From Firmicutes bacterium ASF500 (lineage in GTDB: Bacteria > Bacillota > Clostridia > Oscillospirales > Oscillospiraceae), in the NCBI GenBank assembly GCA_000492175.2, contig CP097573.1:2666001-2730000 (forward strand): a DNA stretch of 64,000 nt, read 5' to 3'. A program made the position numbers and the translations under genes. Under the pieces are notes generated by a model. The model was given only the letters and a program-made list of their open reading frames with translations. It did not search any database and was not told where the DNA came from. Numbering within the stretch: the stretch's first letter is position 1; each line of letters begins with the position of its first letter. Positions 25,964-33,609 of this stretch are shown piece after piece.

Positions 25964-26085
25964 GCTTGTCCCTTCCGCTTCCCGCAGAAAGGAACACACC
26001 TGCGCTGCCGGCACAGCGCCAAATACTGTAAGCCCTCATGGAATCTACTCGTCAATAGGGAGTTCGCTTGCCCTTGGCGGCCCAT
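25960..26085 (-). CDS. 41-aa leader ORF upstream of the sigma-like gene
   Basis: ATG at 26085 encodes MGRQGQANSLLTSRFHEGLQ and continues to a basic, Cys-containing end; its TGA overlaps the ATG of the next gene (GCATGA). It starts just after a strong hairpin. This looks like a translationally coupled leader peptide; I have a vague memory of this sequence type in gut mobile elements but cannot confirm it. Confidence 0.45.
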   Translation of the reverse strand: MGRQGQANSLLTSRFHEGLQYLALCRQRRCVPFCGKRKGQA

Positions 26086-26093
26086 GAAAGCCT

Positions 26094-26117
26094 GAGGTCA
26101 CACAGGGTGTGAACCTC
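26094..26117 (-). promoter_or_regulatory. leader hairpin (possible attenuator)
   Basis: Minus strand GAGGTTCACAC-CCT-GTGTGACCTC, in the ~180-base untranslated leader between the promoter and the sigma-like gene; no strong U-tract. Confidence 0.45.
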
Positions 26118-26154
26118 ACCGGAAAGCTGCAGATTTTGGCTTTCGCCTATGGCT

Positions 26155-26183
26155 ATTATAGCACATACGTTCTGTCTTGTCAT
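26155..26183 (-). promoter_or_regulatory. promoter for the element core operon
   Basis: Minus strand ATGACA (26183-26178), 17-base spacer, TATAAT (26160-26155), reading towards the sigma-like gene, repA and mob genes. Confidence 0.65.
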
Positions 26184-26210
26184 GTGTTTTTAAAAAAATT
26201 CTGAAATTAG

Positions 26211-27347
26211 TCAAATAATCGTAGGAGGTGTTCTAAAACCCTTTTCACCAATACCAAGGACACGATTAAAGTAGAAAATCGAAAGTACACTTTGTGGTAT
26301 ATCTTTAATGCGATTATACTGTGTCAAATCCCAGCCATTTAGCTTTGCTCGTTCTGCATATCGCTCACATGAACCTATAACAGTATTGGCGGCATGACGT
26401 TTACTGATTCCTTTTTCTAGATATAACCTTGACGCATCTGCAACAGCCCTCCAAATTATTCCATATATCTGCGAAACAGAAAAGTCACCCAATATTATTT
26501 CAAATGTCTTATATGTCTTCTCGCCAGCAGAGAAATCAAATCCCACTTTATCCAGTTGATATTGCAAATATTCTATACATTCGGAAATCGCAATTTCTTT
26601 CCATAACTCGAGAGCTGCTTCCGCACAATCTGGTGAATAATAACTTGGCTTTAGTATCTCAGTAAAGATATCCTGTTTATTAGGAGGGAACAATAAGTTC
26701 AAATTGTATGTAACTTCATATGTGTAAAAGATATTCGGGAAGTCTGTGCTCGAAATATCAAAGGCCTCTATCGGTGATAATGGACTAACTACCAAAACAC
26801 GGTCATGTATTAATGTTGAATACAATTCATTACATAAATCTGTCGTAGGGGTCAGAATTGCTTCAGATTTGTTATACGGCAAAACTTCATACATATTCTC
26901 CTTCAGTAATGCTCTGCATAAAGCACCTAAGAAAACTTTACTCTTAAAGGTTAGTTTATTAAAATCAACTGGAGTTCTGGTTTTTGAATAGGTTTCCTCT
27001 ATTAGTTTCAGTCGCTCAGCTTCGAGATGCTGCTCCTTTTCGACACAGTGTTTGCATGTACATTCTGAATAGTAGGGTCTGTGCTTACATATTGGGCAAT
27101 ATAAATCCCTCTCGTATTTAGGAGCATCTTTCATAGATTTGGAGGGGCGACTAATTACTAGTGGACTATTACAAAATTCACAAATATAATTTTCATAGAC
27201 TTTTGGGGGGAAAAGTTTATACAGATTTGATGCATAGGTAGAGATTTTATATTCTTTTATAAGTTTTGATGCAGATTCTCCATTATAATATCGGAGCATT
27301 AAATCTTGTATCTCGTTATCTGATAAATGACCCAGATCATTATTCAT
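26211..27347 (-). CDS. AT-rich 378-aa zinc-ribbon protein at the right end of the element
   Basis: ATG at 27347 after AGAGGATGATTTTACC. Base composition is clearly AT-rich, unlike the GC-rich surroundings. Residues ~1-45 look like a small helix-turn-helix (LSDNEIQDLMLRYYNGESAS). Cys pairs CEFC, CPIC and CTCKHC (~57-100) suggest zinc ribbons, with the remainder alpha-helical. No catalytic motif recognised. It lies in the segment between the intact tRNA-Thr and the sigma-like gene, antiparallel to nothing and separately expressed. Could be a regulator or cargo; orphan. Confidence 0.7.
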   Translation of the reverse strand: MNNDLGHLSDNEIQDLMLRYYNGESASKLIKEYKISTYASNLYKLFPPKVYENYICEFCNSPLVISRPSKSMKDAPKYERDLYCPICKHRPYYSECTCKHCVEKEQHLEAERLKLIEETYSKTRTPVDFNKLTFKSKVFLGALCRALLKENMYEVLPYNKSEAILTPTTDLCNELYSTLIHDRVLVVSPLSPIEAFDISSTDFPNIFYTYEVTYNLNLLFPPNKQDIFTEILKPSYYSPDCAEAALELWKEIAISECIEYLQYQLDKVGFDFSAGEKTYKTFEIILGDFSVSQIYGIIWRAVADASRLYLEKGISKRHAANTVIGSCERYAERAKLNGWDLTQYNRIKDIPQSVLSIFYFNRVLGIGEKGFRTPPTII

Positions 27348-27410
27348 GGTAAAATCATCCTCTCTTATTATCGATAAAATCCCATTTTAGTAAGTGCTTC
27401 AAAAGTTGAA

Positions 27411-27446
27411 AAAATCCCCGAAAACTTCAAATTTTCCAGGGATTTT
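27411..27446 (-). terminator. terminator of the intact tRNA-Thr
   Basis: Minus strand AAAATCCCTGGAAAA, loop, TTTTCGGGGATTTTTT directly after the tRNA. Confidence 0.7.
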
Positions 27447-27520
27447 GGAGCTAGCGGTGGGAATCGAACCCACAACCCCATCATTACGAGTGATGTGCTC
27501 TGCCATTGAGCCACGCTAGC
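27446..27520 (-). tRNA. intact tRNA-Thr(CGT) carried by the element
   Basis: Minus-strand sequence folds as a complete cloverleaf: acceptor GCTAGCG/CGCTAGC, D-arm GGCTCAATGGCAGAGCA, anticodon stem CATCA/TGATG with loop CTCGTAA (anticodon CGT), T-arm GTGGGTTCGATTCCCAC, discriminator T and encoded CCA. It lies inside the element, 150 bases from its right end, and differs from the split host gene at the compensated acceptor pair 7-66. Probably restores the tRNA function lost on integration. Confidence 0.93.
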
Positions 27521-27562
27521 ATACTTATTCGATTTACTTATTTTTCTTTCTTAATCAAGTTC

Positions 27563-27578
27563 ACCTTATCAACAATCA
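27563..27578 (-). repeat. second, attR-like arm (internal)
   Basis: Minus strand TGATTGTTGATAAGGT, one base different from the element arms, and directly joined to another truncated tRNA-Thr 5' half (27582-27628). Confidence 0.75.
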
Positions 27579-27581
27579 GCG

Positions 27582-27628
27582 ACCTGCTGATTACGAATCA
27601 GCTGCTCTACCGACTGAGCCACAGCAGC
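27582..27628 (-). pseudogene. 5' half of a second, different tRNA-Thr(CGT)
   Basis: Minus strand GCTGCTGTGGCTCAGTCGG then TAGAGCAGCTGATTCGTAATC, i.e. acceptor 5' strand, D-arm and anticodon arm with loop TTCGTAA (CGT). It stops at AGGT, the same tRNA position at which the host tRNA is split, and runs into the second att arm. Its T-arm and 3' half are absent from the window. Confidence 0.82.
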
Positions 27629-27669
27629 ATGTACTATGAGGATTGACTTTCACCTTATCCTATTTTGTC

Positions 27670-27685
27670 ACCTTATCAACAACCA
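27670..27685 (-). repeat. right att arm of the element
   Basis: Minus strand TGGTTGTTGATAAGGT, identical to the left arm at 10532-10547 in opposite orientation. A partial further copy (GATAAGGTGA, minus) lies at about 27650-27660. Confidence 0.82.
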
Positions 27686-27688
27686 GAG

Positions 27689-27734
27689 ACCCCATCATTA
27701 CGAGTGATGTGCTCTGCCATTGAGCCACACTAGC
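27689..27734 (-). pseudogene. 5' half of split tRNA-Thr(CGT), the right (attR) junction
   Basis: Minus strand GCTAGTGTGGCTCAATGGC, AGAGCACATCACTCGTAATG, ATGGGGT: acceptor 5' strand, D-arm and CGT anticodon arm, stopping at the variable loop. Exactly complementary in its acceptor to the 3' half at 10498-10529. Confidence 0.88.
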
Positions 27735-27921
27735 GAGCGCATATGATTATACCCAAACTGGGCCGGTTCGTCAAGAGGCAAAATAAAAACTCTCTTTTCA
27801 GATTGGTGTTGCTGAAAGTGGTTTCGTCAAACTATTCGTTAAAATATCTAAAGCGGGCAGCTATTCATTTGGCGGATAACTGCCCAATCAACCGGAAGTT
27901 GTCAAACTGTTTTGTCCTTCG

Positions 27922-28668
27922 CTAAAACAATAAGCTGACATCTCCATAAATACAGACGCGAAGCACTCCAATAACAATCAAGTGGATGGGATAATATAGA
28001 TAAAAAAACCACTTCATCCATTTTGCATCCCCTTTTTCGCCATTGTACAGCTTTAACACAGGATAGACCAGCAGAACACCAATCTGCATCAAAGCGAAAA
28101 CTTTACTCACAAAAAAGAAGGATACCGCTGCATATAACGCAACATACAGGAGTATTTGTTTCATCTGTGCATTCAGGTTTCCCCTTCTCTTATACATTTC
28201 CAATATGGCAAGTACCACTATACAGCTCCAATCCGCCGGGAAAGCGCTCCAAACCAATACAAAAATGAACGTATTTTTTACCCAATCCTTCATTGGCAGA
28301 TCATTGTCCTGCATCCACAGGAGCAAAACCGCAATAAAAAGCGGATACATAACACTTGTCTGATTAAAGATTCCCGTACTGAACGGAATTGGGTTGATCC
28401 CGAATGCAAAGCAATATGCGAAATGTGAAATGACTGCGAAAATTCCCATTCGCAGCATATACCGTTTTACATTTCGTGTGTAATAGTATCCTTCACACAC
28501 GAAAAACCACATGATCGGCGCTGTTAAACGCCCGACGATATGCAATGCCATTGCCCCCGGTTCAGCGGGAAAACCGGGATAGATCAGATCAGATACATGG
28601 TCTATCGTCATGGCAATAATTGCAATCAGCTTTAAATGATTTGCATTCAATCGCAGCTGAAGCTTCAT
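27922..28668 (-). CDS. TraX-like (TraX family) multi-spanning membrane protein
   Basis: 248 aa from ATG 28668 with AGGAGGGGCAGT upstream. About 7-8 transmembrane helices; opens LKLIAIIAMTIDHVSDLIYP, the TraX hallmark IAMxxDH, and ends WFFYLYYPIHLIVIGVLRV. Family members acetylate F pilin in plasmids but are common in clostridial chromosomes, where their acyltransferase-type role is undefined. Moderately AT-rich. A remnant of a second copy is at 41505-41633. The 27735-27921 gap, between the tRNA half and this gene, holds no gene I can support. Confidence 0.85.
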   Translation of the reverse strand: MKLQLRLNANHLKLIAIIAMTIDHVSDLIYPGFPAEPGAMALHIVGRLTAPIMWFFVCEGYYYTRNVKRYMLRMGIFAVISHFAYCFAFGINPIPFSTGIFNQTSVMYPLFIAVLLLWMQDNDLPMKDWVKNTFIFVLVWSAFPADWSCIVVLAILEMYKRRGNLNAQMKQILLYVALYAAVSFFFVSKVFALMQIGVLLVYPVLKLYNGEKGDAKWMKWFFYLYYPIHLIVIGVLRVCIYGDVSLLF

Positions 28669-28795
28669 ACTGCCCCTCCTGCCATATCAATGTGCCTCTG
28701 TAGAAGCCGCCGGAGTCATACTCCAGCAGCATTTATCTTAAAAGGGACAATAAAAATGTGCACGCTCGCCGCATAAATTTAGGAAACGCTCCGAA

Positions 28796-28871
28796 TGTAG
28801 GGCAAGGGCTCTGCCCTTGCCGAATCCTGCCCCCCACTGGGGGAAGGCAGGGGTAGAACCCCTGCCCTACA
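28796..28871. repeat. TGTAGGG-ended palindromic repeat within a larger inverted repeat
   Basis: TGTAGGGCAAGGGCTCTGCC at the left and GGCAGGGGTAGAACCCCTGCC CTACA-type right arm, each arm a hairpin itself. Flanking 28758-28785 and 28900-28925 are also inverted (CACGCTCGCCGCATAAATT against AATTTATGCGATGAGCGTG). The right arm plus GTACGTCA flank recurs at 47881-47915. Occupies most of the 270-base gap 28680-28949. Confidence 0.7.
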
Positions 28872-28949
28872 TGACGTACCAGGTGTTATTCCTAGAGACT
28901 TTTCGAATTTATGCGATGAGCGTGTAAAAATGTGCCCTGAAAGCCGCAT

Positions 28950-30206
28950 TTATTTCGCCTCTGTCTCCTCCAGCAGGCGCACCTGAATCTCCAGCACCCG
29001 GCGGTGCTCCACCCTGGTGACGGTGACATCCAGGCCCTCGGCCTGGAAGTGATCCCCTGCCTCGGGGACCCGGCCCACCTGCTCCAGCACCCAGCCGGAG
29101 ACGGTGGCGGCGTCGCAGGCGCCCTTCACCTGGAACAGGTCGTACATATCGTCCAGGTCGGCGGAGCAGGCGATCACGTAGCTGCCGTCGGACTGCTTTT
29201 GGAACATCTCGATCACTTCGTCGTGCTCATCCCAGATTTCGCCCACCAGCTCCTCCAGGATGTCCTCCAGGGTGCAGATGCCCTGGGTGCCGCCGTACTC
29301 GTCCACCACCACGGCCATGTGGGCCTTGTTCTTCTGCAAAATGCGCAGCAGCTCAGACACCTTGGTGTTGCCGGTGGTGTAGAACACCGGGGATTTTAGG
29401 GCGGCCACCATGGTCTCGCCCCGGTAGCGGGCGGCGTAGAAGTCCTTCTCGTGGATGACGCCCACAATGTTGTCGATGGTCTCGTGGTAGATGGGCAGGC
29501 GGGAGTAGCCCGTCTCGGCGAAGAGGGAGGCGAGCTCCTCCATAGAGCACTCCTCGTCGGCGGCGGCCAGGTCCACCCGGGGGGTGAGGATCTCGGACAC
29601 CTCCAGGTCGTTGAACTCGATGGCGTTGCGGATCAGGTCGCTCTCGTGCTCGTCCAGGCCGCCCTCGTTCTCCGCCTGGTCCACCATGCCCACCAGCTCC
29701 TCCTCGGTGATGCCGTCGTCACCCTTGGCCCGGAACACCTTGCTCATCAGCTTCTTCCACTGGGTGAACAGGAAGTTCAGGGGGGCGAGAATCACCATGA
29801 ACAGCCGCAGCAGGGGCTGGGCGAACATGGCGAAATCCTCCGGCCGCTCCTTGGACATGCTCTTGGGGGTGACTTCGCCGAAGATCAGGATAATGACGGT
29901 CAGGGCCACGGTGGATACCGTGGGGCCGTACTGGCGGAACCACTTGGTGCACAGCACGGTGGCCACGGTGGTGGCGGTGATGTTGACAATGTTGTTGCCG
30001 ATGAGAATGGTGGTCAGCAGCTTGTCATACTCCTCCGCCAGGGCCAGGGTCTTTTCCGCCCGGCGGCTTCCGTTGTCCGCCCGGGTTTTCAGGCGGATGC
30101 GGTTGAGGGAGGTATAGGCGGTCTCGGTGGCGGAAAAATAGGCCGACATGACCACCAGAAGCAGCAGGGCAAGGATCATCGCCAGATCAGTGCTGTCTAT
30201 TTCCAT
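28950..30206 (-). CDS. CNNM/CorC-family (DUF21-CBS-CorC_HlyC) membrane protein
   Basis: 418 aa. N-terminal DUF21 domain with four membrane segments and the motif [20 protein letters not shown], a CBS pair ([20 protein letters not shown] and [20 protein letters not shown]), then the CorC_HlyC C-terminal domain. Predicted Mg/Co efflux or its regulator. Full-length relative of the truncated-looking protein at 1124-2026. Divergently oriented from rpmG. Confidence 0.9.
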   Translation of the reverse strand: MEIDSTDLAMILALLLLVVMSAYFSATETAYTSLNRIRLKTRADNGSRRAEKTLALAEEYDKLLTTILIGNNIVNITATTVATVLCTKWFRQYGPTVSTVALTVIILIFGEVTPKSMSKERPEDFAMFAQPLLRLFMVILAPLNFLFTQWKKLMSKVFRAKGDDGITEEELVGMVDQAENEGGLDEHESDLIRNAIEFNDLEVSEILTPRVDLAAADEECSMEELASLFAETGYSRLPIYHETIDNIVGVIHEKDFYAARYRGETMVAALKSPVFYTTGNTKVSELLRILQKNKAHMAVVVDEYGGTQGICTLEDILEELVGEIWDEHDEVIEMFQKQSDGSYVIACSADLDDMYDLFQVKGACDAATVSGWVLEQVGRVPEAGDHFQAEGLDVTVTRVEHRRVLEIQVRLLEETEAK

Positions 30207-30362
30207 AGAGGAACGATCAACTCCAATTTTTTTGTTTACCCCCCGGGGAGCGGGGGTATATTTGATTCAGGAGTATACCACACCTGTATTCCGAATGCAA
30301 ACCTATTTTACCCATATGGGAGAAACCTTCACATTATTTTAACAAAAAGGCGAAAAAGGGGC

Positions 30363-30391
30363 TTGACTGACCGAGACGGGCGTGGTATAGT
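30363..30391 (+). promoter_or_regulatory. promoter of the rpmG-secE-nusG-rplKA operon
   Basis: TTGACT (30363-30368), 17-base spacer, TATAGT (30386-30391). A ~220-base leader follows (30392-30610) with several GC-rich hairpins and no ORF I can support; a regulatory leader is possible but no known motif is recognised. Confidence 0.7.
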
Positions 30392-30610
30392 AGGTTCTAC
30401 CTGTGAAGAGGGGCTTTTTTCCGCTGTCCGGATACGGTGTCCGGGGGACGGACCCCTCCGCCCGCTTGGGACACAGGGAGGCAGCAGCCGAACCTCCACC
30501 GTGTAATACAGGCGCGTCACCGCGCCTTGTTCCGCGCTGGATTCGGCAAGAGACAGGCCGTGTCCAGTATTTTTTATGGTCTGTCAAATAAAAAAGGAGG
30601 TGCCGAACAA

Positions 30611-30778
30611 ATGGCAGCAAAGGCCGGCGCGCGCATCAAGATCACCCTGCGGTGCTCTGAGTGCAAGCAGAGAAACTACAATACCTTCAAGAACAAGAAG
30701 AATACCCCCGACCGTCTGGAGTTGAACAAATACTGCCCCTTCTGCAGGAAGCACACCGTTCACAATGAGACGAAGTGA
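30611..30778 (+). CDS. rpmG: ribosomal protein bL33
   Basis: 55 aa from ATG 30611 with a near-perfect AAAAGGAGGTG. Sequence [20 protein letters not shown] with CxxC...CxxC (CSEC, CPFC) is the zinc-binding form of L33. It is the first gene of the transcription-translation operon, the usual clostridial order rpmG-secE-nusG. Confidence 0.95.
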   Translation: MAAKAGARIKITLRCSECKQRNYNTFKNKKNTPDRLELNKYCPFCRKHTVHNETK

Positions 30779-30814
30779 GTGGCGTAACGCCTGAAAGGAA
30801 AGAAGGGTATCAGA

Positions 30815-31081
30815 ATGGCTGAGAACGAAAAAGTAGAGCAGGCCGCCAAGGCCAAAAAGGACAAGAAGTCCGAAAAGAATGCCAAGCCCAGCTTCTTCGA
30901 GCGCGCGGGCAAGTGGTTCCGGGACATGAAGAGCGAGCTGAAAAAGGTCCAGTGGCCCACCAGGAAGCAGACCATCAACAACACGCTGATCGTTATCGCC
31001 TGCGTGATTGTGGTCGGTATCTTTATCGGCCTGTTCGACCTTGTGGCCCAGGAGGGCATCCGGCTGCTCCTCGGCAGGTGA
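30815..31081 (+). CDS. secE: preprotein translocase SecE subunit
   Basis: 88 aa: lysine-rich N-terminus, the conserved amphipathic WFRDMKSELKKVQWPTRKQT and one membrane helix (TLIVIACVIVVGIFIGLFDL). Essential core of the SecYEG channel. Sits 36 bases after rpmG and 5 before nusG. Confidence 0.95.
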   Translation: MAENEKVEQAAKAKKDKKSEKNAKPSFFERAGKWFRDMKSELKKVQWPTRKQTINNTLIVIACVIVVGIFIGLFDLVAQEGIRLLLGR

Positions 31082-31086
31082 CGCGA

Positions 31087-31611
31087 ATGGCTGACAACGC
31101 GAACTGGTACGTGGTTCACACCTATTCCGGCTATGAGAACACGGTGAAGGCCACCATCGAGAAGTATGTCGAAAACCGCAATATGCATGAGCTGATCCAT
31201 GAGATCAGCATCCCCCTGGAGACCGTCACCGAGATCACCGACAACGGCCCCAAGGACGTGGAGCGCAAGGTGTTCCCCGGCTATGTCCTGGTGAAGATGG
31301 TGATGAACGACGAAACCTGGCACGTGGTGCGCAACATCCGGGGCGTCACCGGCTTTCTGGGCGAGGGCAACAAGGCCATCCCCCTGACCGACGCCGACGT
31401 GGCCGCCCTTGGGGTGGAGAAGCGCGAGGTGGTGGTCAGCTATGAGCTGGGCGACACCGTGCGCATCACCGACGGCGCCCTGGAGTCCTTTCTGGGCACC
31501 GTGGACGAGATCGACCTGGACAACAACAAGGTCCGCGTGGTGGTGTCCATGTTTGGACGGGAAACCCCCGTGGAGCTGGAGCTGGACCAGGTGGAACCGG
31601 CGAATTCCTGA
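31087..31611 (+). CDS. nusG: transcription elongation/antitermination factor NusG
   Basis: 174 aa, ATG at 31087. NGN domain begins WYVVHTYSGYENTVKATIEK; the C-terminal KOW domain contains GDTVRITDGALESFLGTV. Typical length and location between secE and rplK. Confidence 0.95.
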   Translation: MADNANWYVVHTYSGYENTVKATIEKYVENRNMHELIHEISIPLETVTEITDNGPKDVERKVFPGYVLVKMVMNDETWHVVRNIRGVTGFLGEGNKAIPLTDADVAALGVEKREVVVSYELGDTVRITDGALESFLGTVDEIDLDNNKVRVVVSMFGRETPVELELDQVEPANS

Positions 31612-31628
31612 TTATGCCTGACCCCGGC

Positions 31629-31761
31629 GTAGGGCGCGACGACTCGGCGCGCCGTAACGGGCAGGGCAAAAAACGCGGCGCGCCTGTAGGGGCGGATATG
31701 ATCCGCCCGTACGTACTGCACCGCACCGGGAAACAGCGGGCGGATGATATCCGCCCCTACA
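31629..31761. repeat. compound palindromic repeat between nusG and rplK
   Basis: A half-length family B arm (GTAGGGCGCGACGACTCGGC) joined to a family D unit, TGTAGGGGCGGATATGATCC at 31685 to GATATCCGCCCCTACA ending 31761, whose arms are inverted repeats. Interrupts the ribosomal operon without separating its transcription signals. Confidence 0.75.
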
Positions 31762-31837
31762 GACAACTTTTGCAACCAAGTGGGAGGAGTTAAACGCTCC
31801 GCCAAACGACCACATTTTCAAATGGAGGTGCTCTTTC

Positions 31838-32263
31838 GTGGCACAGAAAGTAACTGGATACGTTAAATTGCAGATTCCCGCGGGCAAGGCGACTCCCGCC
31901 CCCCCGGTCGGCCCCGCGCTGGGCCAGCACGGCGTGAACATCGCCGCTTTCACCAAGGAGTTCAACGAGCGGACCAAGAACGACGTGGGCCTCATCATCC
32001 CCGTGATCATCACCGTCTACGCCGACCGCTCCTTCACCTTTATCACCAAGACGCCCCCCGCCCCCGTGCTGATTAAGAAGGCCTGCGGTATTGACAAGGC
32101 CTCCGGCGTGCCCAACAAGAACAAGGTGGCCACCATCAGCAAGGAGGACGTGCGCAAGATCGCCGAGACCAAGATGCCCGACCTCAACGCCGCCTCGATC
32201 GAGGCCGCTATGAGCATGATCGCCGGCACTGCCCGCTCCATGGGCATTCTGGTGGGCGAGTAA
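31838..32263 (+). CDS. rplK: ribosomal protein uL11
   Basis: 141 aa; GTG start at 31838 after GGAGGTG. Conserved N-terminus [20 protein letters not shown] and the KIKAGxA-type C-terminal helical domain characteristic of L11. Binds 23S rRNA at the GTPase centre and supports stringent response. Confidence 0.95.
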   Translation: MAQKVTGYVKLQIPAGKATPAPPVGPALGQHGVNIAAFTKEFNERTKNDVGLIIPVIITVYADRSFTFITKTPPAPVLIKKACGIDKASGVPNKNKVATISKEDVRKIAETKMPDLNAASIEAAMSMIAGTARSMGILVGE

Positions 32264-32276
32264 GGAGGGGACTGGA

Positions 32277-32969
32277 ATGTTTAGAGGAAAGAAATACAAA
32301 GAGAGCGCCAAGAAGATCGACAGAAACACGCTGTACGATACCGCTGACGCCATGAAGCTGGTGGTGGACACCGCCGCCGCCAAGTTTGACGAGACCGTGG
32401 AGCTCCACGTAAAGCTGGGCGTTGACTCCCGTCACGCTGACCAGCAGGTCCGCGGCGCCATCGTCCTGCCCCACGGCACCGGCAAGACCCAGCGGGTGCT
32501 GGTCTTCGCCAAGGCCGCCAAGGCCGACGAGGCCCGTGCCGCCGGCGCTGACTTCGTGGGCGAGATGGACCTGGTGGAGAAGATTCAGAAGGAAAACTGG
32601 TTCGACTTCGACGTGGTGGTCGCCACCCCCGACATGATGGGCGTGGTTGGCCGCTTGGGTAAGGTTCTGGGCCCCAAGGGCCTGATGCCCTCCCCCAAGG
32701 CCGGCACCGTCACCCCCGACGTGACCAAGGCCGTCAACGAGATCAAGGCCGGTAAGGTGGAGTACCGTCTGGACAAGACCAACATCATCCACTGCCCCAT
32801 CGGCAAGGTCTCCTTCGGCCCCGAGAAGCTGAGCGAGAACTTCTCCGCCCTCATGGGCGCCATCATCAAGGCTAAGCCCGCCGCCGCCAAGGGCCAGTAT
32901 ATCAAGAGCTGCACCGTGGCTTCTACCATGGGCCCCGGCGTCAAGGTCAACGGCGCTAAGCTGGTGTAA
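32277..32969 (+). CDS. rplA: ribosomal protein uL1
   Basis: 230 aa, ATG at 32277 with AAGGAGGGGACTGG. Contains the L1 signature [20 protein letters not shown]. Normally followed by rplJ-rplL; here it is followed directly by a terminator and unrelated genes. Confidence 0.95.
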   Translation: MFRGKKYKESAKKIDRNTLYDTADAMKLVVDTAAAKFDETVELHVKLGVDSRHADQQVRGAIVLPHGTGKTQRVLVFAKAAKADEARAAGADFVGEMDLVEKIQKENWFDFDVVVATPDMMGVVGRLGKVLGPKGLMPSPKAGTVTPDVTKAVNEIKAGKVEYRLDKTNIIHCPIGKVSFGPEKLSENFSALMGAIIKAKPAAAKGQYIKSCTVASTMGPGVKVNGAKLV

Positions 32970-32991
32970 ACCACTGACATAGCACACATAT

Positions 32992-33027
32992 AAAAGCGCG
33001 TCCCAAAATGCTGGGACGCGCTTTTTT
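32992..33027 (+). terminator. strong terminator after rplA
   Basis: AAAAGCGCGTCCCA-AAATGC-TGGGACGCGCTTTTTT, a textbook stem and U-tract. Confidence 0.9.
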
Positions 33028-33035
33028 CACGCCTA

Positions 33036-33227
33036 TTAAATTTTCCATTCGCCAGTTAAAGCCTCGGGGGCATTTTCCACATGCCAGAGGTACCGTTTTA
33101 AGACTTGCCGAATGTAACCTGGTACAGTTCGATCATTTTTCAGGGCTTGAATCCTTATTTGCTCGTGCAGTTCCAGCGTCATTAACAAATTGACATTTTT
33201 CCTTGGCCCGTGTATCATCGCAATCAC
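33036..33227 (-). CDS. 63-aa ribbon-helix-helix-like protein
   Basis: ATG at 33227. Contains [20 protein letters not shown] then [16 protein letters not shown], the strand-helix-helix plan of small RHH DNA-binding proteins. Divergent from an XRE regulator across a perfect inverted repeat, suggesting mutual regulation. Convergent with the rplA terminator. Confidence 0.6.
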   Translation of the reverse strand: MIAMIHGPRKNVNLLMTLELHEQIRIQALKNDRTVPGYIRQVLKRYLWHVENAPEALTGEWKI

Positions 33228-33242
33228 CTCACTGCCATATTT

Positions 33243-33284
33243 TAACCTGAAACAGATTGAAAGTCAATACCCTGTTTCAGGTTA
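33243..33284. promoter_or_regulatory. perfect 13-bp inverted repeat, divergent operator
   Basis: TAACCTGAAACAG (33243-33255), 16-base spacer, CTGTTTCAGGTTA (33272-33284), centred between the RHH and XRE genes. Confidence 0.75.
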
Positions 33285-33312
33285 GAATATAGTGGGCGGT
33301 GAGGTGATAATT

Positions 33313-33531
33313 GTGTATCCAAGAATACGCGATTTGCGTGAGGACAGCGATATGACCCAGGTGGAGATATCTAAATTGCTGGGTATGTCGCAGACTGGCT
33401 ATTCCAAATATGAGACTGGAGAAAATGACATCCCGACCGCAATTTTGATCTCGTTGTCAAAGCTTCACAAAACCAGCATCGACTATCTTTTGGGGCTCAC
33501 AAACACACGCGACCCGTATCCCAGAGCATAG
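33313..33531 (+). CDS. XRE-family helix-turn-helix regulator
   Basis: 72 aa from GTG 33313, chosen because GAGGTG lies 6 bases upstream and MYPRIRDLREDSDMTQVEIS is a typical start; upstream GTGs exist. HTH MTQVEISKLLGMSQTGYSKY followed by ETGENDIPTAILISLSKLHK. Likely autorepressor binding the inverted repeat just upstream. Confidence 0.8.
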   Translation: MYPRIRDLREDSDMTQVEISKLLGMSQTGYSKYETGENDIPTAILISLSKLHKTSIDYLLGLTNTRDPYPRA

Positions 33532-33536
33532 AACAG

Positions 33537-33560
33537 GGGCGGCCCTTTCGGGCCGCCCTT
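33537..33560 (+). terminator. terminator-like hairpin after the XRE gene
   Basis: GGGCGGCCC-TTTC-GGGCCGCCC followed by TTACAG; weak U-tract. Confidence 0.6.
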
Positions 33561-33609
33561 ACAGCTCCAGCTTGGCCTTCAGCGCCTTTTGGAGAACGCC
33601 GGAGAAGTG

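Larger units (their letters stand above)
10530..27688. mobile_element. 17.2-kb integrative mobilizable element inserted in tRNA-Thr(CGT)
   Basis: Bounded by the two halves of one tRNA-Thr and by inverted copies of TGGTTGTTGATAAGGT (10532-10547 plus strand, 27670-27685 minus strand). Contains a large serine recombinase, relaxase, MobC, RepA-like ATPase, a sigma-like regulator, an intact tRNA-Thr and a cargo cassette next to the left end. There are no type IV secretion genes, so it would be mobilizable in trans rather than self-transmissible. A 3-base overlap (ACC on the plus strand) is shared by the two junctions. Confidence 0.85.

Noticed and set aside
26015..26183. Small gene cluster in front of the sigma-like gene
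   Set aside because: Only the 41-codon leader has any coupling signal; other short frames lack RBS.
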